A DNA stretch of 64,000 nucleotides from Peribolospora baueri. Taxonomy: Eukaryota; Basidiomycota; Peribolosporomycetes; Peribolosporales; Peribolosporaceae. The notes beneath the pieces were generated by a model. It worked only from the letters and a program-made list of their open reading frames with translations. It made no database searches and was not told the origin of the DNA. A program made the translations under genes and the position numbers. The stretch's first letter is position 1. Each line of letters starts with the position of its first letter. Positions 24,901 through 38,867 of this stretch are shown piece after piece. The stretch covers positions 20,016 through 84,015 of the forward strand of contig JAMDHS010000087.1 in assembly GCA_029717555.1 (NCBI GenBank), in the 5' to 3' direction.

Positions 24901-25113
24901 ATGCTGTTCGAGCTCCCGGCTGGCATTGAGCCTCTCTTGCTCATTTCTGCAATCCCAAAAAGTAGTAAGTCAGAAGATCTCCTACAGATACATCCATCCG
25001 TCCATTGCGTTACCGATATGACCACTTTAAGCCGGCTCTCTCGCTCACCTGCTCCTCAGTGCAGCAAAGATCCTGTTGAGGACCTCAGTCTGAGGCGCCG
25101 CAATGGCGGCCAT
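15922..25113 (-). CDS. TOR: Target of rapamycin kinase, complete, 26 exons
   Basis: Exons in transcript order (complement): 25049..25113, 24901..24946, 24693..24822, 24485..24607, 24161..24381, 23863..24057, 23567..23768, 23377..23479, 23085..23278, 22823..23008, 21856..22748, 21527..21769, 20834..21457, 20366..20749, 19548..20293, 19346..19459, 19084..19279, 18727..19041, 18482..18659, 18251..18414, 17829..18185, 17615..17752, 17051..17548, 16442..16970, 16045..16360, 15922..15952. Phases all close to about 2,396 residues, the normal TOR length. HEAT repeats fill the N-terminal half, then the FAT domain ([22 protein letters not shown]). FRB includes [14 protein letters not shown] and [13 protein letters not shown]. 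The kinase core has [25 protein letters not shown] (about 2172-2178) and HIDFGD (about 2190). FATC ends in [12 protein letters not shown] is the Ser/Thr kinase of TORC1/TORC2 controlling growth in response to nutrients. Only one TOR gene is in this window; whether a paralogue exists elsewhere is unknown. Confidence 0.97.
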
Positions 25114-25413
25114 GACTGGCAAACAAAATCGCTCAGCCCGCTCGAACCTGAGCGGCGAGCGACCAAGAGTGACACAGAGGTGGAAGGGAAGGAGGGATGA
25201 GGAGAGGGATCGAGCAGACGAGAGGGCGTATCAAGGATGGACTCCGTTCACCGCTTTACGCCCGTACCTCGCGACCGGCGACCAAACCCACCTCCGCGCT
25301 CGACCGCAGTAAGCGATCGACAACTGCGGCAAGCGGTCCAGCCAAGCTTGACCTGACCTCACCTCCGACACTTCACCATCCGTCCAGCACTCGCACTGCA
25401 GCCCCGTCTAAAG
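25114..25413. promoter_or_regulatory. Divergent promoter region TOR / TAF9
   Basis: The start codons of TOR (minus strand) and TAF9 (plus strand) are 300 bp apart, so both promoters and 5' UTRs must lie here or overlap the genes. No clear TATA box or known factor site stands out. Confidence 0.6.
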
Positions 25414-26454
25414 ATGCCAGCACCGACGTCCATCGGCCAGCATCAGCATGCCGGTACGGGGTCCTCGGCCGACGGTGCACTACCTTTGCCAGTGCCGAGG
25501 GACGCTCGGATCGTCGCGCTCATCCTCGCTTCCATGGGCGTGGACGACTGCGATCCAGGCGTCGTGCAGCAGCTGCTCGAATTTGCTCATCGTGAGCGGC
25601 AGCGTTCTCTCTCGGTGCTAGAATTGAAGCACTTCATCCTGGTCAAGCTGTTCTGTAGTTTCCGCCCGCTGATGTTTTCCTTATACAACCCTCATCTCTC
25701 GAAATCAGGATATACCCATGACGTACTCTCGGACGCCCTCGTCTACGCCGACCACGCGTCCTCCAAGCCTGGTTCGACGAACGTCTCATTGGACGACGTA
25801 CAGCTGGCCATACAGAGCAGGGTGAACAACTCGTTCACTCAGCCACCGCCTAAGGATGTGAGTTTCGATATTCTTTGTGTTCACTGTTCAATGGATAGCT
25901 GGATGGAAGGATAGATGCGAGGATGACTTGGAGGAATTTACCGTGGTTGGCATGTGTAACGCGCTACTGAGGTCAACGTTTGACCTTCGCTTGCTCTCTC
26001 TCTTCCCTCGCTCGCCCTCCGACGCACACCCCGCTTCGCTTCCCAGTTCCTCCTTGGTCTGGCCTCAAAGATCAACGTGCACCCTCTCCCTCCCATCCCA
26101 GACAAGTACGGCGTCCGACTGCCTCCACCGGAGCACTGCCTCACAAACATCAATTTTGCCATTGTTCCCAATCCTCCTCCGTCTGGCAAGGGTCTTTTTG
26201 ACGACGAGGAGGATGCGGATGCAGATGGGGAGGAGGTGGAGGTGGAGCCTGGGGATGACGGGGACGAAGGAAATGCTGCGAAGGCGAATGGGAACGGGGC
26301 GGCGGTAGGAGAAGAGGAGGAAGATTTGGAGGATGAAAGCATGCTCGATGCGGACGATGAGGACGGGACGGGACGGACGGGAGGCGCGAATGGTGACCAC
26401 GACAGGGTAGCAGGCGAGAAGCGGAAACTGGAAGAGGACGATGACTACGACTGA
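25414..26454 (+). CDS. TAF9: TFIID/SAGA subunit TAF9 (histone-fold)
   Basis: Exons 25414..25591, 25709..25857 and 26047..26454 give 244 residues. The N-terminal histone fold reads PRDARIVALILASMGV, then VVQQLLEFAHR joined to YTHDVLSDALVYADHA, then LDDVQLAIQSRVNNSF. This is followed by the family-typical linker FLLGLASKINVHPLPPIPDKYGVRLPPPEHCLT. The tail is very acidic (DDEEDADADGEEVEVE and more) and ends in EEDDDYD. TAF9 pairs with TAF6 through the histone fold and is shared by TFIID and SAGA, acting in the nucleus in RNA polymerase II initiation. The match covers the entire conserved domain and both splice junctions fall inside conserved sequence. Confidence 0.95.
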
Positions 26455-27110
26455 CGAGCGTCCTGGTCCTCGAGGCGGCATCTAGCGACTTTCACGTTAG
26501 ACGACTCTTGTCTTTTCCGCTTCTTATAGAAGCCCTCTTCCATTCTCGCAGAAAGGCGCTTACCGTGCCTTGTATATTCTTTTCTTTTCTTTCCTTTTTT
26601 CTTCTTCCACTCCTGTACTTGTACGTATGCCCGTGGAACACCCAATGCTCGTCTTAACAGACGAACTGCGATGAGGAACGAGCTTTGGGAATCGTCGTCT
26701 AGAGTGCATAGAGAGGATATTGGCCGACAAGCCGAAGGCGAGCGCGACGGACTCTGGAGCATCGGCATTAGGGTGTTACGCAAGTCAGGGACGGTGGGGA
26801 GCGAGAGAAGCATTTCCGAAAGCACTGTATGGGAGTACCACCATCGCCGAGTCCTGGCACGCTCAAACGTCGGAGTCGAGTGGCCTGGATTCAGTTGGAC
26901 CACTAGAGGAGGGAGACTTGTTGACTCGCTCGTGGACGCAGCGCTCGCTCCGCCCTGTGTCCTGCTCCAAGGGAACCGACTCAGACGAGCCGACTCCTTC
27001 CTTCCTCTTTCCAAAGAGGTTGGCCCAGGCTCTCCCTGAGGGGCGCAATACGAATGAAAGAAGGGCGACCTGGGGACGAGACGCTGGCGCGATAAGCTGG
27101 TGATGCGCCA
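26455..27110. other. Convergent 3' intergenic region TAF9 / GON7-like
   Basis: Both neighbours end toward this 656-bp stretch. Open frames exist on both strands, the longest on the minus strand, but they lack conserved motifs, are Ser/Arg-rich and overlap each other. I regard the region as 3' UTR and spacer. Confidence 0.5.
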
Positions 27111-27464
27111 TCACTCCTCGTCCCGATCATCCTCCTCTGCGCTATCCGCATCCTCGTCCTCCTCCAGAACCACCTCGTCCACCTTGCTACCCCACTCCTC
27201 CTCCTTCCCAACTGCATCCTTCCACGCCGTCAGAATTTCGTTCATGCGTGCTCGTCCGGCGTCCATAGAAGAGGCGAGGGCGAGGAGATGAGATTTCCGG
27301 CGCTGCTGGGAAGCGTCCGAGGGAAGGCCTGCGGCGATCGGAGTGTCCGTTGTCGTCTCGAGCGGGACGACGACTGCGTCGGCGGTAGAGTAGGAGGCTG
27401 TGGAGGACTGTGCCGGCGGGTGCAGTCGGTAGTCTATCTCGACCGAGGCCGTCGTGTTGGTCAT
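27111..27464 (-). CDS. Small acidic-tailed protein, probable EKC/KEOPS subunit GON7
   Basis: A single exon encodes 117 residues. The middle contains a predicted helix (SHLLALASSMDAGRARMNEI, then LTAWKDAVGKEEEWG) and the tail is acidic (VVLEEDEDADSAEEDDRDEE). Fungal Gon7 proteins share this plan: a short beta/loop N-terminus, one helix, and a disordered acidic end. They are about this size and belong to the KEOPS complex that makes t6A on tRNA. The similarity I can see is one of architecture and helix pattern, not strong identity, so the call is tentative. The start codon lies 113 bp from the start of the divergent ELYS-domain gene. Confidence 0.5.
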   Translation of the reverse strand: MTNTTASVEIDYRLHPPAQSSTASYSTADAVVVPLETTTDTPIAAGLPSDASQQRRKSHLLALASSMDAGRARMNEILTAWKDAVGKEEEWGSKVDEVVLEEDEDADSAEEDDRDEE

Positions 27465-27577
27465 GTTTGGTATTTGGTGCGTGGATGGAAAGGCGGATGG
27501 ATGGAAGGCGGGGAAAAAGAAGTGATCGCTGCGGTCGCGCTCGGCTTGTCCTTCCCCTCCATCCTTGACGACCTTTG

Positions 27578-29293
27578 ATGACCATATGTCCGCCTCCCCC
27601 TGGACCGAAGCCCAAGTCAGTGTCTTTTGACTTGAAAACAGCGCGCTCGCCCGACAGCAAGAAGGACAAGGTCAAACGGGCCGAGCGAAGGCCGGAAAAG
27701 ATACACCCGCGCCCCGACTCCCACCGCGCCATCTCTCGATTATCTTCTTCCACCAATCTCCTCCCACCCGTTCCCGAGATGAATGTTGAGGACAGCGTCG
27801 AGCGCTGGTTCGACCTCAGCCCCGAGGCGTTTCCTTACACTGAAGAAGAGCAGGAGGCCATCCATAAGCGAAGAGAGACACTGGGCGGGCTGTTTTTCGA
27901 CGAGCTGGTCGGCGTCGTCGGCATCGATGGTCAGTCAGTCCGTCGCTTGGGATCACGTCGTTTGGAAATGTCAACTCACCACAGGCCCTTAGGGACCGTG
28001 TCCGTCCGGAAGCGTCGACTCACACAGGTTGTGTTTATATTTTTTGCGGGGGGGACACCAGGACCGTCAGTCTATCCGCCGCGCGATGTCGCGTCCTTCC
28101 ACGAGCTCCTCCGTGTCATCGCCGGTTGTGCATTCGACCGTATGAAGAAAGATTGCGTGCGTCTCAGATATTCGGAGCGTATCTAGGTGGTAGGGCGTCC
28201 TCACGACTATCCTCCTTCCGTTGCCTTTCGCAATATTTCTGGTCATCAGGTGGTATACTATATCCTCAAGGACTGGAGATCCGATCGCGAGGAGGCGTTC
28301 GTGCGGCAGAGCTTGCTTCAACCTCATTTCGCTCGCGCCATGGCTGGTTATTGGCATCTAGACCAAACAGAGTTTGAGGTGAGTCGGTGAGGCTCATGAA
28401 CTAACTCATTGCCTGAATACATGTCCATTTGACCTCATGTTCTTAACTGCGATTTATTTCATACTTCTCCTATGATCCCCCTTCTGCAGGCTGCCGTCCG
28501 CAACCTTCGAAATCCGGACTTCGTCCCAAAGATCATGGATGTCCTTTCCTCTTCCGAGATTGTTGGCTCAGAAAAACGGTCGGCCCAGCTCGTTCTCGAC
28601 TTTATCCACCTCGCCCGGCCTACGCTCACCTCCTTCGACGATATAATGCGAGAATGCATTGCGCTTTGCTGGTGTAGCAGCTTGTCACAAGCGTGGTTGT
28701 TTGCGCGAAGATTTGAAGAGGAGCTGCAGGAGGCGGAGATAAAAAGGGCATTGCTGGAAGCTATCCTCACCTTCTCCTTTTCTCGTGAGCCAACCTTCCC
28801 TGCGTCACGACGAGCAACGAATGGTTGCTGACTCGTGATCTTCATTATCCCGTATAATTTATCATTATCAGCGAAACCCAAGCCTGCAGCCGTTGAGTCT
28901 CTGCTTGGCTTACTCTTTACGCCATTTGAAGAAGAAGTAGTGGCCGCCTTCTGCCGCTCCCCGCCATCCCACCTCTCCGAGCTCTCCCAAGCCGTCGCAC
29001 AGGACTTTTACATCGTCCGTTTGATCGACCAAGGCCGCTACCTCGACGCGCTGCGGTTTGATCGGCGCATCGCGACTGTCAACGGCGCTGCCGGAGCCCT
29101 CCGGGGAGGCAAAAAGGAATTGGCAGTGTCCCTGAGCATGCAACGCCGGCACATGCTGGAGTGTGCGATGGCTGCCCTGCCAGAAGTGCAGAGAAGGTTG
29201 TTGGATACTGGCGCTGCGGGCGCAGAGGATCAAGCGGGCACGCCCGCACGAGGTCGGCCCAATGGTGTGGTTATCGATGCAAAAGTCATGTAA
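27578..29293 (+). CDS. ELYS-domain nuclear pore protein
   Basis: Exons 27578..27929, 28062..28156, 28250..28378, 28490..28784 and 28872..29293 give 430 residues. After a basic N-terminal tail, the ELYS-type helical domain runs from about residue 70 (VERWFDLSPEAFPYTEEEQ) through YPPRDVASFHELLRVIAG, RMKKDC joined to VVYYILKDWRSD, and the helical part with SLLGLLFTPFEEEVVAAFC and LIDQGRYLDALRFDRRIA. ELYS/Ely5 proteins attach to the Nup107-160 (Nup84) Y-complex; fungal forms consist mainly of this domain, as here. The ATG at 27578 is the first in frame; a start at 27780 would keep the domain. The first intron (132 nt) is a multiple of three and open throughout, with a pyrimidine-poor acceptor, so that boundary is less sure. 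Confidence 0.85.
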
Positions 29294-29827
29294 TTTAAGG
29301 TCATCGCAGTTTTCGTTCACGCCCTCTATCGGCTTCCCGTACACACGAGGGTCAAGCAGAGATGTTCATCGAGCTGAAGAAAGCGAGCGCTTTGCTCCGA
29401 TCTCTCCTCTTCTTCCTCAAAGAAAAGGCCCAGAGGAACGCCAAGCAACTCGATACAATGCGATATAGGATATACTCGTCTAGCCAAGCAATGGGATTGC
29501 CGCGTTAGAAGCTCTACTTACATCGTGGCTCCTAGAAGAAGCCCGTTGCCGCCTCTCCCTGTCGTAGCCGGGAAACATGCGCACGAGCGCGCACGTGACG
29601 ATCGTGTTCAGACGCGACCTAAGAAATGTTGAAGCAGAGTCCAACGAGTGGCCTCAGTTCTGTGGTCGCAGTCAGACGACGTCTTGTCTCTCCTTCACCT
29701 CTTCACCCTGCAGAAATCACTCATCAAGCATTTTTTTCATCCCTCCTCGACTGCTCTCTCTCACCTCTCGGCCTCGACATTTACTGACCCCCCACCCTCC
29801 CTCGCCAGCTTCTCCCGACCAAATGCG
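29294..29827. promoter_or_regulatory. Intergenic region with Polo kinase promoter and leader
   Basis: This contains the 3' flank of the ELYS gene and the upstream region of the tandem Polo gene. The last 130 bp are pyrimidine-rich. A two-codon uORF sits directly at the Polo start (see separate entry). No other gene is visible. Confidence 0.55.

Positions 29828-29831
<4 letters not shown>
29823..29831 (+). promoter_or_regulatory. Minimal uORF overlapping the Polo start codon
   Basis: The sequence ATGCGATGACG places an ATG-CGA-TGA uORF (29823-29831) so that its stop codon overlaps the main ATG at 29828. Such a stop-start overlap can permit reinitiation or leaky scanning. Whether it lies in the transcript depends on the unmapped transcription start site. 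Confidence 0.5.
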
Positions 29832-33259
<3,428 letters not shown>

Positions 33260-33746
33260 GCCGCTGCGTCGGCCTCACCGAGTGTGGTCGGAAATGCGAG
33301 CGGGCGTAGAGGCAGCGAGGTTAAATCAACTCATCAGTCTCCGGCATGGCACTCATAGAACCGTACTTTTGACAAACCATACGGACGATTCCCCTATTTT
33401 CATTTCATCGCTTCACACACCTCTTCACACTTCTCGGACCATTTTTTTTTCCTGTCACTTGCTTTTTGACCACCGGACCTCCCTCATACATCGCCCATCG
33501 CCGCCTGCTCGCCACACATCTCCACATCACACCTCATGTACATGGCTCTCGAGCATCCATTCCATTCCCTTGCGTTCTGGTCGCGGCACTGTATTGTATT
33601 ATATATTGCATGCACACAAGCATCGCTTTGCTGTCCGTCAGTGCGCTCAAAGGAGGAACGGACGTGGACGTTTCCAAGGTGGCCAGATGAGAGTTTGGAC
33701 GGCGTATCGTCGCACTTGCATGACGGACCGTCACCGTCGTTTGGTG
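33260..33746. other. Convergent 3' region Polo / MGN-start gene
   Basis: About 490 bp between two converging genes, with T-rich tracts near 33440-33470. No supported gene. Confidence 0.5.
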
Positions 33747-34686
33747 TCACTGCGAAGACACTCCTATCCTTCTCTTCTCATCCTCCACCGGCGCGTCCAC
33801 CCACACGGCCAACATCTTCTGCGGCTTGTCCTCGTCCTCCGGGCCTCTCTGTTTCTCCTCGATCGCAGCGACGCTAGGGCTGTTGACGAACCTGGCCAAC
33901 CGCTCCATGATGTCAAGGTCTACATCGTACGCTTTCGCAATCTCTTCCAACTCTGCACGCGTCTTGGCCGACTTGCGCTCGTCGAGCATCGCTGACAGAG
34001 AGGGTGCCGTCAGACGGTTGTGCAGACTGCCGGAGGCGGGCGCGACGTAGTCTTCCGATTCTGGGTCCTCTATCGAGGCCGTTTGTCGCCGCGATGCGAG
34101 AATGCGAAGCATTTGGTCGTTCTGCGGATGGTCGACGTCAGATGAAGGAATGTCGTTCGGCTCAGTGAGGGCTCACAGACATGCGTCGAAGCACGTCTCC
34201 GTGCCTCGACGTCTCCGACAAGCTCGGGAGCCAGGAAAGAGAGAACGCGACCACGCACGGGCTGGAAGTTAGTGGCATGCCGGGGCACGTTCACCTGACC
34301 GATCTGGCTCAGGTTACGGAGGAAGTGAGGATCTGCTGCGTCGTCCATGATGGCTGAAGAAAACGACAGTGGCGCAGTTTGTCATTCACGGCGGCCTCCC
34401 ATCCTTCAGAGAGGCATACAGGTTCAGAAAGACAGCCATATAGCAGCCGCTTACACTGATCCTTCGTGTCCCTCGCCGACTCTCTCACACTCTGGTCTCT
34501 CGGCACGCTCCTCCCGATCCCGCTCATCGCCTTGTCCGTCTCCGCCTCGGCCCGCCTGGCCTGAGCCTGCGCCTGCGCCTGAGATTGAGAGGTACCTGTC
34601 CCCGCACTTGGACCTGCTTGCAAGCGCGAGCCTTGGGAGACGCTCTTGGGGAGCCTGCGTGCTGATTTGGATGCCGAGTTGCCCAT
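33747..34686 (-). CDS. Conserved MGN-start protein of unknown function, probably N-myristoylated
   Basis: Exons (complement) 34455..34686, 34181..34353 and 33747..34121 give 259 residues. The protein begins MGNSASKSARRLPKS, which fits an N-myristoylation consensus (Gly2, Ser6) followed by basic residues. A Gln/Ala-rich segment follows, then DPHFLRNLSQIGQVNVPRH. A C-terminal region contains NRLTAPSLSAMLDERK, then helical LEEIAKAYDVDLDIMERLARFVNSPSV. The order of these blocks looks like a small conserved fungal family, though I do not know a name for it. The second donor is taken as GTCTGT because the neighbouring GTGAGC would create a stop codon at the junction; this is the weakest splice site of the model. 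A role at a membrane is inferred from the acylation signal only. Confidence 0.7.
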
Positions 34687-35070
34687 GGTTAGGTAGTGGC
34701 CGGACGAAGAGCGCCCCCGCCCAGGCAGCTTACAGCAGCGGATCGAGAGTTGACTGCGGCATCCGATCGGAGAGGAACCCGTCGGATGTAGGATTGTATG
34801 ATCCAGTCGGGTCGAGATTAGGTCCTAGCCCTCATCTCCCATCTCACATGTATTTGTCCGTGCGTAATGGATACGGTCGGATGGGTTCCATCCCGCCTCC
34901 AGATACATACCAGTGGACCGAGCACTATGTCCCCACCCGGAAAGGGAAACCTGATCTCCAAAACCACAAGTAGCTTACACCGACAATTAAAAAGGCAAAC
35001 GCCCCCGGAGGATGGACGGACGCAGACAAGGTTATCATCCCGTGCTCGTCAGAGGACATGTAGACTCGAA
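34687..35070. other. Intergenic region between MGN-start gene and HAS1
   Basis: 384 bp holding the promoter of the MGN-start gene and the 3' flank of HAS1 (both genes on the minus strand). No gene or structured element is visible. Confidence 0.5.
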
Positions 35071-37443
35071 CTATCGGCTCCACTGCTTTCCCTCCTTGTT
35101 GTTGGGACCCTGACGACGGTAAACCTCCTTCCCAACCTTCTTACTCCCCTCCACCTGTCTTCTCTTGTTCGAGTCGTACGCCCGCCGCTCCACCTTCTGC
35201 CTCTTCCCACCTCCCTCATATCCGTTCGACGACCCATCCCCTTCCCCGCCTTCCTCATCATCGTCGTCCGCGTCAATCTCCCTCTTACTCCCGCCGCCCT
35301 TGGAACCCTTCGGAGCCTTCAACCCGCTCCCGACGGAGATGTTCACTTTCGGAGGAACGGAGAAACCGAACGCCCTTCCAACCTTGGCGAGATCGAGCTG
35401 GTTCACGTCAAAGATATTTTTGAGGCTGTAGGAGGCGTACGCCTGGAGGTAGGATCGGTAGCCGTCTCGGGCGGATTGGGAAAGATAATAGTTTTTCGAG
35501 ATGAGCTTTTCCAGCTGGGGAGGGACGGTTGCGGGGGAACATGGGATGACGGTCAGTAACGAGGCGGCATCCCGTTGAGATTAAAAAAAAATAAAAAAAT
35601 AAAAAAGACAACGACGATAAATCCGGGACGCGCCCGCTCACCTGACTCTGCACATTAGCGATCTTGTTGGACGGGAAGCTGTACTCATTCAAAGGAACCT
35701 TGGCCACTTTCAAGAACCGCAAAAAGCCGAGCTCAGAAGGCAAGAGGAAGAGCAAACTCTTCCCCTGCTTCCCAGCGCGTGCAGTTCGGCCAACGCGGTG
35801 AATGTAGTCGCGCGGGTCGTCGGGCGGGTCGAACTGGATGATCCAGTCGACTTTGGGAATGTCGAGCCCTCGAGCGGCAACGTCGGTGCAGAGGAGAATG
35901 CCGCTCGGCGCATTGACGAACTCGAAAAAGGTCGTCGTTCGTTTTTGTTGCTTTTGTTTGCCCTGCGGGAAGGGAAAGGCGACAGAGGTTAGACAAAGAC
36001 CGACATAGTGACTGGGCCCCTTTGTAGTGTCAAACTGCTCACATGCAGATCCAGAACGGGTATGTCTATGTAATTCAACAGCTCAGCATGGTACTTGACG
36101 CTGTTGCAGCTGCTGAAGAACACGATGACCTTTTTGGAGAGGTTCTTCTTGAGGAAGGTGAACAAAAGCAAGAAGCGTTTGTCCGAGTCGCAGACGACGT
36201 AGCCTTGCTCCAAGTGGGACACCGTCGAGGTCTTCAGATCCGCGTGGACGTTGATGTAGAGCGGACCTGGTCGAAGGGATACGCGCGCCAAGTCTGTGAC
36301 CTTGGTGGTTTGCGTGGCGGAGAAGAGCATGGATTGACGGTTTTCTGCAAGGACAAGGCACGAAAAGGAGAAAGCGCAGACATTAGTGACGCGACCATGA
36401 TGAAGGCCACCCTCGCGTGCAAACTCACCGTTCGGTAGGATCTTGATGATCTGCCTCATCTCGTCTTCGAAACCGATCTCGAGAATCCTGTCCGCCTCGT
36501 CAATAACGAGTGCTTTCAAGTTGGAGAAGACGAAACCCCGGGTATTCTTGACGGTGCAACGAAATCATGCGAGGTACACGTCAATCGTCTCTCCACAAAG
36601 GCAGTCAGTACCTGGTAAAAAGAAAAAAAAACGTTTGCACCCACCTGTAGGTGGTCAAGCAACCGTCCAGGCGTAGCAATGATGAGGTTGACGCCCTTGA
36701 TGAGCTTGTCTGCCTCGGCTTTCCTGTTGGCTCCGCCCATGAGGATACCGAACGTTTGGCTGTGGTGCTTCATAAGCTCCTTGGCCACACCGAAGATTTG
36801 CAGTGCCAGCTCTCGCGTCGGAGAGATGATAATGACACCGGTGCCTGTGATGGACACAAAAAAGCCGTTCGACATGGAGAGGAAATAGGGCAGCCATTCA
36901 GATCCTGGAAACTCTCACACAGCAAGACAGCGCTCCCTGCCGGCCGGGCGCAAGGGAGGTCCAAGGCGACTCACCGTTCCGAGGTTTGAACTTGAGCTTA
37001 GCCAACATCTCAATACTAGGAATCAAGAACGCTAGCGTTTTCCCGCTCCCCGTCTGCGCCGCGCCCAAGACGTCCTTTCCAGTCATGAGAGGAGGGATGG
37101 TCCTCGCTTGGACCTCGGTCATGGTCTCAAAGCCCATCTCCTCGAGCGCTTTCGCTGTTTGAGGGGTGAGCGTCAGAGTAGAGAAGGGCTGTCGGAGCGC
37201 TGCTGGGGTAGAGGAAGTGGGTGCGGAGGCGGAGGCAGAGGCGGAAGAGGAGGGGTCAGGGGAGGAGCTGACGACGGTAGCGTCGACCGCTTGCTTCTCA
37301 GACGCGGCCACATCGGCGGCCAGCTGAGAAGCGAGCTCGGTCTCTGCATCGCCGGAGCCCGCAGGGGGCATGGAGGGAGTTGAGGAGGAGAAAGAGGGTT
37401 TCTTCCCCTTGTTGGGCGTGGATTTGGGGGATTTGGAGGGCAT
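35071..37443 (-). CDS. HAS1: DEAD-box RNA helicase HAS1
   Basis: Exons (complement) 36975..37443, 36645..36844, 36429..36546, 36043..36344, 35642..35962 and 35071..35514 give 617 residues. The Ser/Ala-rich N-terminus is followed by [19 protein letters not shown], the Q-motif [11 protein letters not shown], Walker [10 protein letters not shown] (about 128-136), [22 protein letters not shown] within [20 protein letters not shown] (LFSATQT), ARGLDIP and [10 protein letters not shown]. The C-terminal extension with [20 protein letters not shown] and [19 protein letters not shown] is diagnostic for Has1/DDX18. It ends in a Lys/Arg-rich tail. Has1 acts in the nucleolus in 40S and 60S ribosome biogenesis, including release of U14 snoRNA from pre-rRNA. 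Has1 lies head-to-head with the STEEP1-like gene, 239 bp between start codons. Confidence 0.96.
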
Positions 37444-37682
37444 GGTGACGGTGGTTGACGACACTGGAGAGGAGGAAGAGGGCGCCCACGGCGCCCCCAA
37501 TCGAAATCGTATTGGGATACGCACGACGGCGAAAAACGCTGCGGCAGCGAGCGCGGACTCGATCAACGCCGTCTATCGCCGCAAGTCTGAGTCGCGACGT
37601 TAATAACTGACGAAGCGCGCCAGATTCGTTTCTTCTGGTGACCAGCCGACAGGTAACGTGCACAGGATCCCGATATACCGCT
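37444..37682. promoter_or_regulatory. Divergent promoter region HAS1 / STEEP1-like
   Basis: The start codons of two divergent genes are 239 bp apart. No recognised factor site is evident by eye. Confidence 0.55.
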
Positions 37683-38638
37683 ATGCCGAAGGTGAGACGC
37701 TCTCCTTTAGTATGTGTGTGGGATATTGCGGTATCAGGAAGAGACTTTTTTTATTCCTTGTTGCCGTTCGAACAGGTCATCTCGCGCAGTACCATCTCTG
37801 CTTCCAACGATGGTGAGCCGCGGACTGGCGTTATGTTGTTGATGCAGGATCGAGGACCGGCGCAATAGCGCTTGCCCGGCCATTTCGTCTCATCCGCCTC
37901 CTTCTATCCCCTCCTTCTCTTCCAGCCGAACCGACGGCTTCGTCGCATGCCGCTCTCCGAATCTATTACTGCCTCTGCGGCGAGTTCGCCCTCGTCTCGG
38001 ACCGAGCGCTGGAGAAGGTCCCCCGACGAACGACGGACGGAGCGTACGTGCTGAGGAACAGAGACGCCGGGCCGGGGAAGAAGGCGAGGGCTTTCAAGAT
38101 CAACGCCGTAGCAAAGGGCCCTGTCGTGGTGCAGAGGTAGGTGTGCGCTGCCCGGCGGGCCCATCGAAGCAGGGTGGCGGCGGCGCGCCTCTCCGCGAGA
38201 CGATATATGATGTGCCCCATCTTCGTCGGCAAGTGCTCATTCAAAATTCTCGCACCCTCTCTCACTCCATCTCTGTATGCAGGGAGAAAGGCCTGGAAAA
38301 GCAGTACCGCCTTCATTGCTCCCGGTGCGACCTCTTCCTGGCGTATGAGACGACGCCGCCACCGGTGCGAGTGAGTTTCGAGACGGGGATGCCGATTCAC
38401 TGAGGTTTTGAGGTCTGGGAGTATCGTTGGGCATGGGAACGGGACATGGGCTCATCACTCGTTCTCTCCCTGTTCGCATGTATCCGCGTTCCTTCCTTCA
38501 CAGAGCGGCCCGTGGACGTACATCATGCCCGGGGCGGTCAGCGAGAACCAAGGCTCCATACCCGCCGACGCACTTCTGGGCGAGGGCAAGGACACGCCGC
38601 CGCCGAGGACGGTGACGGCGGAGAAGCAAAGGGCGTAA
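37683..38638 (+). CDS. STEEP1: STEEP1 / CXorf56 (UPF0428) family protein
   Basis: Exons 37683..37691, 37776..37812, 37926..38136, 38283..38370 and 38504..38638 give 159 residues. The first exon is only nine bases (MPK). The protein reads MPK-VISRSTISASND, then RIYYCLCGEFALVSDRALEK with paired cysteines, then GLEKQYRLHCSRCDLFLAYE with a CxxC motif, then GPWTYIMPGAV. This is the order of conserved blocks in the STEEP1/CXorf56 family. The human protein promotes STING exit from the ER and has also been reported with spliceosomal complexes. Fungi are not known to have a metazoan-type STING pathway, so a splicing-related or other ancestral role is more likely here (inference). The cysteine pairs suggest zinc binding. 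Confidence 0.88.
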
Positions 38639-38867
38639 GGCATAAGGAGGCGAGTATCGCCTCGCCAAGGCGCATGGATGCATTCATGCATGTGCTGCCA
38701 AGGCTACCAAGTTTCCTCAGTCTTGATCTGCTTCACGCTCTCGGGCCACGTCGTGTCGGTTCGCGGGGAGGGCGTTGTACGAATAGAATACATTAACGCA
38801 ATATGTGTATACCAGATGTCGTCTGCGCGCGGGAACCGTCCGATCCGTCATCGTCGGTCCAACCGAT

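Noticed and set aside
26445-27014. Minus-strand frame of 189 codons in the TAF9 3' flank
   Set aside because: No conserved motif, weak start context, overlaps frames on the other strand; likely 3' UTR.
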